From Chrysiogenales bacterium (lineage in GTDB: Bacteria > Acidobacteriota > Aminicenantia > UBA2199), in contig SPCN01000044.1 of the NCBI GenBank assembly GCA_004525465.1, positions 1 to 11,869 of the forward strand: a stretch of 11,869 bases of DNA, written 5' to 3'. The position numbers and the translations under genes are program-made. The notes under the pieces were generated by a model that worked only from the letters and a program-made list of their open reading frames with translations, searched no databases and was not told where the DNA came from. Numbering within the stretch: position 1 is the first letter of the stretch; each line of letters begins with the position of its first letter. Shown here in pieces: positions 1 through 7,434 of the stretch.

Positions 1-767
1 CCTGTCATATTGAATAGAGCGTCCAAAAAGTGCATTTGCATGCTGGCCGGGCCTTTGGCCTTTTCCGCGGCCATTTCCCCGGCGATGCCCATCACGGCCA
101 TGGCGGCGGTGGTGGCGGTAAAATAATCGGGATTGACGGCTGCGAAAGCTCCGCAAAGCGCTGAAGCCGTGCAGCCCAGGCCGGTGACCCTTGGCATCAG
201 CGCGTGACCGTTTTTGATCATGGCCATGGCATTTTTATCGACAATATAGTCGGTGGCGCCGCTGACGCAAACCAGGCAGCCATATTTTTCATTCAGCCAG
301 CGGGCGCTGTCCAGCGCATTTTCCGCGGCGGCAGCGCTGTCCACGCCCTTGGTTTTGCAAGCGTTATCGGCGACGGCCATGATCTCCGAGGCATTGCCGC
401 GCACCACGGCCGGCGGGACGGTTTGGAGCAAGGTGCGGACCGTTCGCGTGCGGAACGGAGTGGCGCCGGCACCCACCGGGTCGTAAATAATGGGGATGCC
501 TTTTTTTTGGGCCTGCCGGACCGCTTTTGACATGGAGTGGATCCAAGGTGTGCTCAATGTCCCGATATTGATGACCAGGGCCGAGGCGATGTCGACCATG
601 TCCTCGACCTCTTCCCGGGCATGGGCCATGACCGGCGAGGCGCCGACGGCCAGCAAGGCGTTGGCGGTCAGGTTCATGACCACGTAATTGGTGATGTTGT
701 GCACCAGCGGCGCTTGCCGGTGTACCTGTTCGAGGTTTTTGAAAATGTTTTCGGCTGTCAGCGCCAT
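1..767 (-). CDS. thiM: Hydroxyethylthiazole kinase ThiM (3' end cut by window edge)
   Basis: Phosphorylates 4-methyl-5-(2-hydroxyethyl)thiazole with ATP, the thiazole salvage step of thiamine synthesis; cytoplasmic, ribokinase-like fold. Read on the minus strand from ATG at 767, 255 codons are visible. Family features seen: PLVHNITNY at residues 20-28 and GASPVM at 42-47 (substrate pocket), DPVGAGAT at 96-103, RGNASEI at 123-129 (nucleotide side) and TGLGCTAS at 195-202, whose Cys199 matches the catalytic-loop Cys. The visible end, HFLDALFNMTG, matches the last part of the ~262-residue E. coli protein, so only a few residues should be missing. An AGGAG lies about 10 bases before the ATG. It follows atpK on the same strand after 122 bp; co-transcription is possible but unproven. 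No TPP riboswitch was recognised in that gap. The identity is secure. Confidence 0.95.
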   Translation of the reverse strand, partial: MALTAENIFKNLEQVHRQAPLVHNITNYVVMNLTANALLAVGASPVMAHAREEVEDMVDIASALVINIGTLSTPWIHSMSKAVRQAQKKGIPIIYDPVGAGATPFRTRTVRTLLQTVPPAVVRGNASEIMAVADNACKTKGVDSAAAAENALDSARWLNEKYGCLVCVSGATDYIVDKNAMAMIKNGHALMPRVTGLGCTASALCGAFAAVNPDYFTATTAAMAVMGIAGEMAAEKAKGPASMQMHFLDALFNMT

Positions 768-799
768 GGTTTATTTTGCTCCTGGGAAAAAATTAAAAA

Positions 800-834
800 T
801 TAAGTATAAAGTATAAAGTTTAAAGTTTAAAGTA
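800..834. repeat. AT-rich heptad tandem repeat between atpK and thiM
   Basis: Four contiguous copies of the 7-mer TAAAGTW (TAAAGTA, TAAAGTT, TAAAGTT, TAAAGTA) occupy 807-834, with a degenerate fifth copy (TTAAGTA) at 800-806. The AT-rich run continues to about 787. It lies just ahead of the thiM ribosome binding site on the minus strand. There is no coding potential. Its role is unknown: it may be a dispersed intergenic repeat, a slippage-prone tract or a protein-binding array. Confidence 0.8.
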
Positions 835-852
835 AGAAAAAGATCTGTCTTT

Positions 853-883
853 CCCTATACCCTCTAACTTAAACCCTGTACCC
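853..883 (-). other. Four-run G cluster (possible G-quadruplex) after atpK
   Basis: Read on the minus strand, four GGG runs (881-883, 874-876, 860-862, 853-855) are separated by loops of 4, 11 and 4 bases. The outer halves are near-identical 10-mers, GGGTACAGGG and GGGTATAGGG. The runs meet the usual G3 quadruplex pattern apart from the long central loop. The cluster begins 7 bases after the atpK stop and would lie in the transcript strand. Function is inferred only; it may simply be part of the same intergenic repeat as the adjacent heptads. Confidence 0.5.
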
Positions 884-889
884 TTTCTT

Positions 890-1321
890 TCAGCCGACCA
901 CGCCCATCATGAAGACCATCACGAACAGGGCCACGGTTTCCAGCAGGCCCAGGACCATGATGTAGTTGCCGAACCCTTTGCCGGTTTCCGCCAGGGCATC
1001 CGAAGCGCAGGCGCCGGCCTTGCCCTGAAGCCAGGCCGAAAAGCCGATGGCGATGCCGCCCAGTACACCCACGCCCAGGAGCAGCCCGGGATCGATCTTT
1101 GCGGCCGCGGCCTTGAGCGTATTCATCAGGATGAAGCCGTAAATGGTCTGGGTCAGCGGCGCGCCGACAAAGGCCACCAGCATGAAGGGGGCTGGTTTGT
1201 TGAGGGCGAAACATTTTTTCCAGGCGCCGATCGCGGCCATGCCGGCGGCCCCGGCCCCCAGGGCCGAGCCGATGGCGGCAAAGGCCAACGCTGCGCCGAT
1301 TCCGATCAAACTGAAATTCAT
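890..1321 (-). CDS. atpK: V/A-type ATPase subunit K (c-ring proteolipid, probable Na+ type)
   Basis: Membrane rotor-ring subunit that carries the transported ion. The 143 residues form two fused hairpins (four membrane helices, roughly residues 3-27, 44-68, 80-104 and 117-141), the double-hairpin form seen in Enterococcus NtpK. The carboxylate is Glu128 in LLETVALF. The first hairpin has PLTQTIYGF (Thr57, Gln58, Tyr61) and the third helix has WLQGK (Gln99). These correspond to Thr64, Gln65, Tyr68, Gln110 and Glu139 of the Na+-binding E. hirae ring, so Na+ coupling is likely; this is an inference from ligands. Only the second hairpin has the Glu, giving one ion site per four-helix unit. It is the last gene of the operon, 3 bases after atpI, with a consensus AAGGAG. 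A strong ribosome binding site suits a subunit needed in many copies. Confidence 0.95.
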   Translation of the reverse strand: MNFSLIGIGAALAFAAIGSALGAGAAGMAAIGAWKKCFALNKPAPFMLVAFVGAPLTQTIYGFILMNTLKAAAAKIDPGLLLGVGVLGGIAIGFSAWLQGKAGACASDALAETGKGFGNYIMVLGLLETVALFVMVFMMGVVG

Positions 1322-1324
1322 TTT

Positions 1325-3145
1325 TTACTCCTTGAATGGTTTGTATGGCCGGCCCGTCCACTCCATGCCCAGGTGGCCGGAAAACTCCAGCATGTTCAGG
1401 CGCACGCCGTGGACGACGACGGCCAGGGCCCCCATGGCCAAATTTAAAGTGTGCCCAAGCAACAGCACGATGGAAGCCAGAATGATACCGAGGGCGCCGT
1501 GGGCCATGCCTGCGGCCATGCCGTTAAAGCTTTTGGCGATCTCAACGGTGGCCAGGCCGACGGCGAACAGGCGGATGTAGGATATGATGTCCGAAAAAGC
1601 GCTGATACCGCTCAGGAATGTGGACAGCAGGTTGGCCACGCCCATGGCGATGCCGTGAAAAAACCGCCCTTGCTGGCGCGAAAATACGATGATCATGGCC
1701 AGCCCCGTCCCGATCAGCCAGGTTGCGAAGGAGGGCAGCGGAAAGCGTTCCTTGCTGAGCACCAGGCTGAGCACCAGGTAGTAGAGGCCGAGCACCAGGA
1801 ACAGCCAGCCCAGTTGCGCTAACGAACGGATGAAAGGTTTTTTTCTGGCCTGGCGGAAAAAATTCCACAGATGGGCGATAGAAATGTGGATGGTGCCGGT
1901 GATGAAACAGATGAACTTGATGGTCTCACTGCTGCGCGGGTCGAAGCTGGAGATGGCGGGAATGGTCATCCAGGAGAGCCAGGGCAGGGATGCCAGGGTT
2001 GCCGATCCGAACCAGGTCCCGGTCAGCGCGCCCCAGACGACGGTGCTCAGGCTCAGCAGCAGCATCAGCAGGAGTGCGTTGGGGATCTTCCGGCTTTTGC
2101 GGCGCAGGCGCAAGGTAAAAAGCAGGGTTGCGGACAGTAGCACCAGGCCGTAACCGGCATCGCCGATGATCACTGCGAAAAAGAAAGCGAAAAATATCAG
2201 AAAGAAGAAGCTGATATCGATCTCCCGGTAGCCGGGGACCGTGCCCAGCAATTGAAAAACCGGGCTGATGATGTCGATCCAGCGTTTGTTGCGGATGACG
2301 GTGGGAACGTCATCTGCGGCGGCGGGTTCCTGGATCAGAAGCGCCCAGCTGTTGTCCAGGCAGGATTGTTTCAGGCCTTGAACTTGATCGCCCGGCAAAA
2401 AACCGGTCAGATAGGAGAGGGCCTCGGTATGGCCCATGGCCGCCACCGCTTCGGCCAGCTCGATCTCACGGCTCGCGGCATGGACGGCACGCTCAAGATC
2501 GCCCGCTTCGCTGCCGAGCTTGTCCCATGCCAAGCGCAGCCGGCGCTGAGCGGAGCGGTTCTCTGCCTGTAGTTTTTCCAGTTCGGCAGCACCGTGCCGG
2601 GGTGCGTGCAGCGGCTTGAATTCATGGTCAACGGCGGTGCCCGCTTTTACGACCAGGGCGACCCAAAGCAACGTTTTGCTGCGCTTGACGACAAAGGCTT
2701 TGTGCCCGGGCGGTATCAAGCCAAGCTTTTTGGGCGGGACTTCGAAAAACATGACCTCATAGTCCCCATCGCGGATGGCCCGCAGATCGGAGACCGACAC
2801 CCCCTGCCAATCATGAAGGCGGGCCATTTCTTTTTCAAGATTCGCATACTCATCGTTGAGCATGCGCATGGTTTCGAGCTTCTCCAGAATGGTCTTCGCC
2901 ACGGCCAGGGCGGCTTCCAGGCTGACGGCCCGACAGGTCTCCGACGGGGGGGGCGCCGGCCGGGGAGCGATCAGGGCCAGGGCTTTTTCGAGGAGCGCCT
3001 TTTTTTCGCGCCATTCCTGGGCCGAGGCGACATGGGCGGGTATGGCGCTGAGGTGCAAAACGCCGAGCCGGCGCAGCTTGTTCAATGCGTCCTGCTTCTC
3101 TTGGCGCCGGGTGATCACCGTGGCCTTTTTCATGGCGACGATCAT
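1325..3145 (-). CDS. atpI: V/A-type ATPase subunit I (a-subunit, stator and ion half-channels)
   Basis: Membrane stator that forms the ion path against the c-ring. Its 606 residues split into a cytoplasmic arm of about 1-300 with helical stretches (e.g. 42-60, 76-110, 186-235), then a membrane domain with about seven to eight helices. GDAGYG (328-333) opens the membrane part. SYIRLFAVGLA (522-532) contains Arg525, matching the essential arginine of the family. GVRLNMLEFSGHLG near the C terminus holds a second conserved Arg582, and His565 lies between them. The chosen ATG at 3145 overlaps the atpD stop (ATGA) and has GGGAGG upstream with good spacing; a second ATG at 3133 is too far from that site. 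Its last two codons, Lys-Glu, contain the atpK ribosome binding site. The length is normal for bacterial NtpI. Confidence 0.96.
   Translation of the reverse strand: MIVAMKKATVITRRQEKQDALNKLRRLGVLHLSAIPAHVASAQEWREKKALLEKALALIAPRPAPPPSETCRAVSLEAALAVAKTILEKLETMRMLNDEYANLEKEMARLHDWQGVSVSDLRAIRDGDYEVMFFEVPPKKLGLIPPGHKAFVVKRSKTLLWVALVVKAGTAVDHEFKPLHAPRHGAAELEKLQAENRSAQRRLRLAWDKLGSEAGDLERAVHAASREIELAEAVAAMGHTEALSYLTGFLPGDQVQGLKQSCLDNSWALLIQEPAAADDVPTVIRNKRWIDIISPVFQLLGTVPGYREIDISFFFLIFFAFFFAVIIGDAGYGLVLLSATLLFTLRLRRKSRKIPNALLLMLLLSLSTVVWGALTGTWFGSATLASLPWLSWMTIPAISSFDPRSSETIKFICFITGTIHISIAHLWNFFRQARKKPFIRSLAQLGWLFLVLGLYYLVLSLVLSKERFPLPSFATWLIGTGLAMIIVFSRQQGRFFHGIAMGVANLLSTFLSGISAFSDIISYIRLFAVGLATVEIAKSFNGMAAGMAHGALGIILASIVLLLGHTLNLAMGALAVVVHGVRLNMLEFSGHLGMEWTGRPYKPFKE
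1328..1333 (-). promoter_or_regulatory. Ribosome binding site of atpK inside the end of atpI
   Basis: AAGGAG on the minus strand, 6 bases before the atpK ATG. It is formed by the final Lys and Glu codons of atpI (AAG GAG, then TAA). This is the strongest Shine-Dalgarno sequence in the operon and sits ahead of the gene with the highest expected stoichiometry. Terminating atpI ribosomes would be placed directly on it. Confidence 0.85.
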
Positions 3146-3747
3146 GAGGCTTCCTCCCGGCGCAACAGGTTTCTCTTGGCCGTCTTGCCTATGACCACCG
3201 CGGCGGTCTGCTGGTCGCCGAGGAATATTTGGATCTCGCGGATGCTTGCGATCGCCTGGGGGATCTTGACCTTTTCAAAGAGGTTCACCCGCTGGCTGGT
3301 TACCCGCAATTCGGTTTCCAGCAGGCTGATCTGCCTGTGCAGCATGCCGATCTCCACGTCGAGGCGCGCGAGCCCGGCGAACAGGGAGAGAGCCTCGTCG
3401 ACCCAGGGCGGGGTCAGGAACAGGTCGTGGCTCGCTGTTGTGAAATCGATGGATTTGAAGACCGGGATCTCCACGCCGGCGATGTTGGCTGATTCGGTCC
3501 CCACGTTTTTGACCTTCAGCCAGTCCTGAAAGGGGAACGCCTCAACGAATAGTTCCAGCCATGGCGCCGCTCCGTCGATCCGCTCTTTTCGCTTGCGGGT
3601 CTCTTCGGCCAGCCGGCCCTCCAGCTGGCGGATGACCATCTGCAGCTGCTGTTTCTTGAGTACAAGGGTCGGCAGATAGCGCCGGAAACGCTTCAGGGCG
3701 TCCTTCTGTTTCTTCAGTTCGTTCTTGGTCAGCTTTACCGCGGGCAT
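3142..3747 (-). CDS. atpD: V/A-type ATPase subunit D (central rotor shaft)
   Basis: Central stalk subunit whose two long helices turn inside the A3B3 hexamer, coupling ATP turnover to the c-ring. From ATG at 3747 the protein is 201 residues. The N-terminal part (LTKNELKKQKDALKRFRRYLPTLVLK) has the family's long basic helix. The C-terminal helix includes ETELRVTSQRVNLFEKVKIPQAIASIREIQIFLGD, where NLFEKVKIP is the conserved D-subunit motif. An in-frame TTG at 3753 would add two residues and overlap the atpB stop by 4 bases; ATG 3747 is preferred because family members start Met-x-Val-Lys/Asn at this point, but the start is not certain. Its stop overlaps the atpI start by 4 bases. The partner rotor subunit F is not encoded in this operon. 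Confidence 0.93.
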   Translation of the reverse strand: MPAVKLTKNELKKQKDALKRFRRYLPTLVLKKQQLQMVIRQLEGRLAEETRKRKERIDGAAPWLELFVEAFPFQDWLKVKNVGTESANIAGVEIPVFKSIDFTTASHDLFLTPPWVDEALSLFAGLARLDVEIGMLHRQISLLETELRVTSQRVNLFEKVKIPQAIASIREIQIFLGDQQTAAVVIGKTAKRNLLRREEAS

Positions 3748-3749
3748 GT

Positions 3750-5060
3750 TCAATCAGCGCCGCCCCCCGGGGAGGGCCAGAATTTCTTGATCAGCTCGCT
3801 GCGCAGCCGGGTCTCTTCAGGGGAGAAACAGGAGGCGAGGATCTGCCAGCCGTTGTCCAGGGCGGATTCCAGGGGGATGTTCACCGACAGGTCCATCATC
3901 CTCTGCTCGAAGATCACGCCGTATTTCAGCAGCTTCTGGTCCCAGTCGGTCATTTTGAAGCCCATCGACTTCTTTTCCAGGGATTCCTTGTAGGCGGCGT
4001 AGAGGGTGATCATGCTGTCCATCAGGGCGCGGTGATCGGGACGAGTGTCCTTGTTGACCAGCTGCTTGAGCCGGGAGAGCGAGCCGAAGGGTTCGATGCG
4101 GCCGTTTTTCAGGTAATACTGGCCTTCCGTGATGTAGCCGGTGTTGTCGGGCACCGGGTGGGTGACGTCGTCGCCGGGCATGGTGGTCACGCCCAGGATG
4201 GTGATCGATCCCGCCCCGGAGAAATCGACCGCTTTTTCGTAGCGGGCGGCGAGCTGGCTGTACAGGTCGCCGGGATAGCCGCGGTTAGACGGCACCTGCT
4301 CCATGGTGATGGCGATCTCCTTGAGGGCGTCGGCGAAATTGGTCATGTCGGTCAACAGGACCAAAACCTTTTTGCCCTTCAGGGCGAAGCCCTCGGCAAC
4401 GGCCAGGGATATGTCGGGGACCAGCAGGCACTCGACGATGGGGTCGGACGCGGTGTGGACGAAAAAAACGGCCCGGCTCAGGGCGCCGCCCTGCTCCAGG
4501 GTCTCCTTGAAAAAAAGGTAATCGTCGTACTTGAGCCCCATGCCGCCGAGGATGATCAGGTCGACTTCGGCCTGCATGGCGATGCGGGCCAGCAGCTGAT
4601 TATACGGCTCGCCCGACACCGAAAAGATAGGCAGTTTCTGGGACTCCACCAGGGAGTTGAACAGGTCGATCATGGGGATGCCGGTGCGGATCATGTTCCT
4701 GGGGATGATGCGCATGGCCGGGTTGACGGCGGGGCCACCGATCTCGATCATATTCTCGCCCAGTTCCGGACCTTTGTCGCGCGGCTTGCCGCCGCCGTCG
4801 AAGATCCTGCCCAGCAGATCGTCGGAGAAGGAAACCTGCATGGGGTGCCCGAGAAAGCGCACTTTGTCCCCGGTCGAGATCCCCCGGCTGCCCGCGAACA
4901 CCTGGAGCGACACCTTGTTTTCGTATAGCCGGATGACCTCGGCCAGTGATGAACCATGGGCGGAGCTGACTGTGGCCAACTCTCCGTATTGGACGTCGCC
5001 GGCGCTGACGGTGATGACGTTGCCTGCGATCGCTTCGATCCTGCTGTAGACCTTTTTCAT
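3750..5060 (-). CDS. atpB: V/A-type ATPase subunit B (non-catalytic nucleotide-site subunit)
   Basis: Non-catalytic partner of AtpA in the A3B3 hexamer; 436 residues, a little shorter than the ~460 common in archaea and Enterococcus. Beta-barrel domain at about 1-75; central fold at 76-340; C-terminal helical bundle after that. In place of a Walker A loop it has SVSGEPYNQ (147-155), as expected for a B subunit that does not hydrolyse ATP. GSLSRLK (326-332) carries Arg330, the likely arginine finger that reaches the A-subunit site. Also typical are LLTDMTNFADALKEI (235-249) and PSNRGYPGDLYSQLA (257-271). The ATG at 5060 is preceded by a modest AAGGGA, 12 bases after the atpA stop. All key residues are present. 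Confidence 0.97.
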   Translation of the reverse strand: MKKVYSRIEAIAGNVITVSAGDVQYGELATVSSAHGSSLAEVIRLYENKVSLQVFAGSRGISTGDKVRFLGHPMQVSFSDDLLGRIFDGGGKPRDKGPELGENMIEIGGPAVNPAMRIIPRNMIRTGIPMIDLFNSLVESQKLPIFSVSGEPYNQLLARIAMQAEVDLIILGGMGLKYDDYLFFKETLEQGGALSRAVFFVHTASDPIVECLLVPDISLAVAEGFALKGKKVLVLLTDMTNFADALKEIAITMEQVPSNRGYPGDLYSQLAARYEKAVDFSGAGSITILGVTTMPGDDVTHPVPDNTGYITEGQYYLKNGRIEPFGSLSRLKQLVNKDTRPDHRALMDSMITLYAAYKESLEKKSMGFKMTDWDQKLLKYGVIFEQRMMDLSVNIPLESALDNGWQILASCFSPEETRLRSELIKKFWPSPGGGAD

Positions 5061-5072
5061 GCTGTTTTCCCT

Positions 5073-6845
5073 TTATTTCCCGCTTTCAAGCGCTTCCCTG
5101 ATCTTATTGCCGCCTGCTTCCACCCCGACCTGCTGGGTTGCCAGGAAAGCCTTGATCCCACTCTCCAAGTCGTTGAACTCAGCGCTTTGCCATGCGGAGC
5201 CGTTGTAGTCGATAAACTTCTGGCGCAGCTGGTTGAAAAATCCCCGGGCGCTCTCCTTGCTGCCGAAATCGAAGCGCGCGACCAGAACCGAGAAAAGAAG
5301 GCGAAAGACATGCCGCTGCCTCTCGGTTGATACGGAAGCGTCAACCGGGTCGTAAGAATCCTGCTGCAGGTAGACCGAGTCGATGAAATCACCCTTGAGG
5401 AACAGCTCGTAATCCTCCAGGGATGTGCCTTCTTCACCGACGACCTTCATCATCTGGTTGACCTCGTTACCCCGGAAGAGGATATCGCGGGCGTATTCGG
5501 TGCCGCTCTCGTCGATCAGCCCCGGGTATTTGCTCCAGCTCTCCAGGGGGTGAATGGCGGGATACTTGCGGGCATCGGAACGCTCGCGGGAAAGGCCGTG
5601 AAAGGCCCCAACCACTTTCAGCGTCGACTTGGTCACCGGCTCGTCGAAGTTGCCGCCGGCCGGGCTGACAGTGCCGCCGATGGTGACCGATCCGCTGCTG
5701 TTGTCGCGCAGCCGCACCAGGCCGGCCCGCTCGTAGAAGCTGGCGATGACCGATTCCAGGTAGGCGGGGAACGCCTCCTCTCCGGGGATCTCCTCCAGGC
5801 GGCCCGACATCTCGCGCAGGGCCTGGGCCCAGCGCGATGTCGAGTCGGCCAGCAGCAGGACGTGCAGGCCCATTTGCCGGTAGTATTCGGCCAGGGTGAC
5901 CGCGGTATAGACCGATGCCTCGCGGGCGGCGACCGGCATGGAGCTGGTGTTGCAGATGATGATGGTGCGCTCCATCAGGGTGCGGCCCGTCCTGGGGTCG
6001 ATCAGCTTGGGGAATTCCTTGAGGGTTTCCACGACCTCGCCGGCTCGCTCGCCGCAGGCGGCGATGATGACGATGTCGATCTCGGCGTTCCTGCTCGTTA
6101 CCTGCTGCAGGACGGTCTTGCCGGCCCCGAATGGCCCGGGGATGCAGTAGGTGCCGCCGCGGGCGATGGGAATGAAGGTGTCGATGATGCGGATCTTGGT
6201 AACCATGGGCTCGCCGGGCCTCAGCCGTTCGCTATAGCAGGTGATCGGGCGCTTGACCGGCCAGCTGAAGCACATGGTGACCGGGAACCGCTTGCTATTT
6301 TCGTCTTCGAGCTCGGCAATGGTATCGCTGATGCGATAAGCGCCGGCCGGAGCGATTTTGACAACCTTCAGGGATCCTTTCATGTAAAACGGAACCATGA
6401 TGCGGTGACTGAAGATGCCTTCCGGAACGGTTCCCAGCGTGTCGGCGGCCATGAGCGCATCCCCGGCTTTAGCCACCGGGGTGAAAGGCCACTCTTTTTC
6501 CTCGTCCAGGGGGCTGAGGTAAATTCCGCGTTCGAGAAAAAACCCGCAGCGGGCGGCCAGTTCCGGGAGCGGATTTTGCAGGCCGTCGTAGATCTGAGCC
6601 AGCAGGCCGGGGCCCAGGCGCACCGAAAGGAGATTCGCCGTGAACTCAACCTTGTCCCCGATGCCGATGCCGCGGGACATTTCGAAGACCTGCATTTCGG
6701 CCCGACGCCCGCGGATGCGGATGACCTCCGCCTTGAGCTTTTTCCCGCCGCTGGCCACGTAGGCGACCTCGTTCATGGAAACATCGCCTTCGACCTCGAC
6801 TGTGACCATGTTGCCGTTGACCCCGACGACCTTTCCTTCAGTCAT
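5073..6845 (-). CDS. atpA: V/A-type ATPase subunit A (catalytic)
   Basis: Catalytic subunit that hydrolyses or makes ATP in the A3B3 head; 590 residues, full length. Order seen: N-terminal beta barrel (1-70); the A-type insertion or bulge domain (about 110-195); Walker A GPFGAGKT (237-244, Lys243); GER motif with the likely catalytic Glu266; Walker B region LLLADSTSRWAQALRE (Asp334); then MSGRLEEIPGEEAFPAYL and the C-terminal helical domain. The P-loop reads GAGKT rather than the GSGKT of Thermus and archaea; this is an ordinary variant. The ATG at 6845 lies inside the end of the DUF2764 gene (8-base overlap), with GGAGAAG about 4 bases upstream, so the two are translationally coupled. Confidence 0.98.
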   Translation of the reverse strand: MTEGKVVGVNGNMVTVEVEGDVSMNEVAYVASGGKKLKAEVIRIRGRRAEMQVFEMSRGIGIGDKVEFTANLLSVRLGPGLLAQIYDGLQNPLPELAARCGFFLERGIYLSPLDEEKEWPFTPVAKAGDALMAADTLGTVPEGIFSHRIMVPFYMKGSLKVVKIAPAGAYRISDTIAELEDENSKRFPVTMCFSWPVKRPITCYSERLRPGEPMVTKIRIIDTFIPIARGGTYCIPGPFGAGKTVLQQVTSRNAEIDIVIIAACGERAGEVVETLKEFPKLIDPRTGRTLMERTIIICNTSSMPVAAREASVYTAVTLAEYYRQMGLHVLLLADSTSRWAQALREMSGRLEEIPGEEAFPAYLESVIASFYERAGLVRLRDNSSGSVTIGGTVSPAGGNFDEPVTKSTLKVVGAFHGLSRERSDARKYPAIHPLESWSKYPGLIDESGTEYARDILFRGNEVNQMMKVVGEEGTSLEDYELFLKGDFIDSVYLQQDSYDPVDASVSTERQRHVFRLLFSVLVARFDFGSKESARGFFNQLRQKFIDYNGSAWQSAEFNDLESGIKAFLATQQVGVEAGGNKIREALESGK

Positions 6846-7434
6846 TTCGCTTCTCCGTATCCAATAGCGGACTGGCGGCGCTCATCCAAACGGCCGCGAT
6901 GTCCAAGACCTGGGTGTATTCCTGCGCGAACGCCTCGCGGCCCGGTTCGGGCCGCAAACGGTTTTTTCGTTCCAGGAGCAGCAGCTTCAGGCGATAGACG
7001 ATCAGGCGTCCCAGGTCGAACTGGGTGGCGGTTTCGAGTTCTTCGAGATAAGACCAGCGCCTGCGGTCCAGGGCCATCTCTACCGCCATGGGCGTCCCGG
7101 CGCCCAGCGTTTCCCTTATCAGGACGGGCAACCCTGAGTAAAACGGCGCCTCGCGCAGGAACGGATCCGGGCTAATGCCCAAGCGCTGGGCGCGCTGCAA
7201 GGTCAGTTCATTGCGCAGCGCCGTCTCCCATGCGGCATAGGCGTGCCACAGGGCATGATCGTTGGCATGGGGGCTGAGCGCCTCGAAGGAGACGCGGGAG
7301 AGCAGGGCATGATCACCTTCGGCCACCTGCTCCCGGCACAATTCAAGCCAGGCCCGGCTGCTGAATGGGGGGGCATTGTCAAAAAAGAGCAGGGGCAGTG
7401 AGGCTACGAGATAGTAGTATTGGGTCAAGTTCAC
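6838..7434 (-). CDS. DUF2764 family protein, probable diverged V/A-ATPase subunit C
   Basis: 198 residues, soluble, no signal peptide or membrane helix. The N terminus LTQYYYLVASLPLLFFDNAPPFS is the hallmark of the DUF2764 family, which in chlamydiae, spirochaetes and Bacteroidetes is encoded between atpE and atpA. The rest is mostly helical, with ALWHAYAAWETALRNELTLQRAQRLG (61-86) and RRWSYLEELETATQFDLGRLIVYRLKLLLLERK (about 124-156). Several archaeal and Enterococcus operons have subunit C (the rotor-to-c-ring socket) in this part of the operon, and no other C gene is seen here. That supports a C-like role, but homology is not shown by this sequence alone. It starts at GTG overlapping the atpE stop (GTGA) and overlaps atpA by 8 bases, so it is made together with the enzyme. 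Family membership is confident; function is inferred. Confidence 0.85.
   Translation of the reverse strand: MNLTQYYYLVASLPLLFFDNAPPFSSRAWLELCREQVAEGDHALLSRVSFEALSPHANDHALWHAYAAWETALRNELTLQRAQRLGISPDPFLREAPFYSGLPVLIRETLGAGTPMAVEMALDRRRWSYLEELETATQFDLGRLIVYRLKLLLLERKNRLRPEPGREAFAQEYTQVLDIAAVWMSAASPLLDTEKRND

Noticed and set aside
768..889. Possible TPP riboswitch ahead of thiM
   Set aside because: The conserved CUGAGA and partner elements are absent; the gap is mostly repeats.
864..1361. A 165-codon minus-strand frame overlapping atpK
   Set aside because: Alternate frame of atpK, Arg/Gly-rich; atpK itself is unmistakable.
2594..3529. A 311-codon plus-strand open frame opposite atpI and atpD
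   Set aside because: Antisense shadow of two certain genes, with no domain and a composition typical of reverse-frame reading.
4032..4928. A 298-codon plus-strand open frame opposite atpB
   Set aside because: Antisense shadow of atpB; His/Gly/Val-rich without motifs.
5550..7175. A 541-codon plus-strand open frame opposite atpA and the DUF2764 gene
   Set aside because: It lies antisense to well-identified genes in GC-rich DNA where opposite frames stay open by chance. Its translation is Gly/Ala/Asp/Arg-rich without recognisable motifs.
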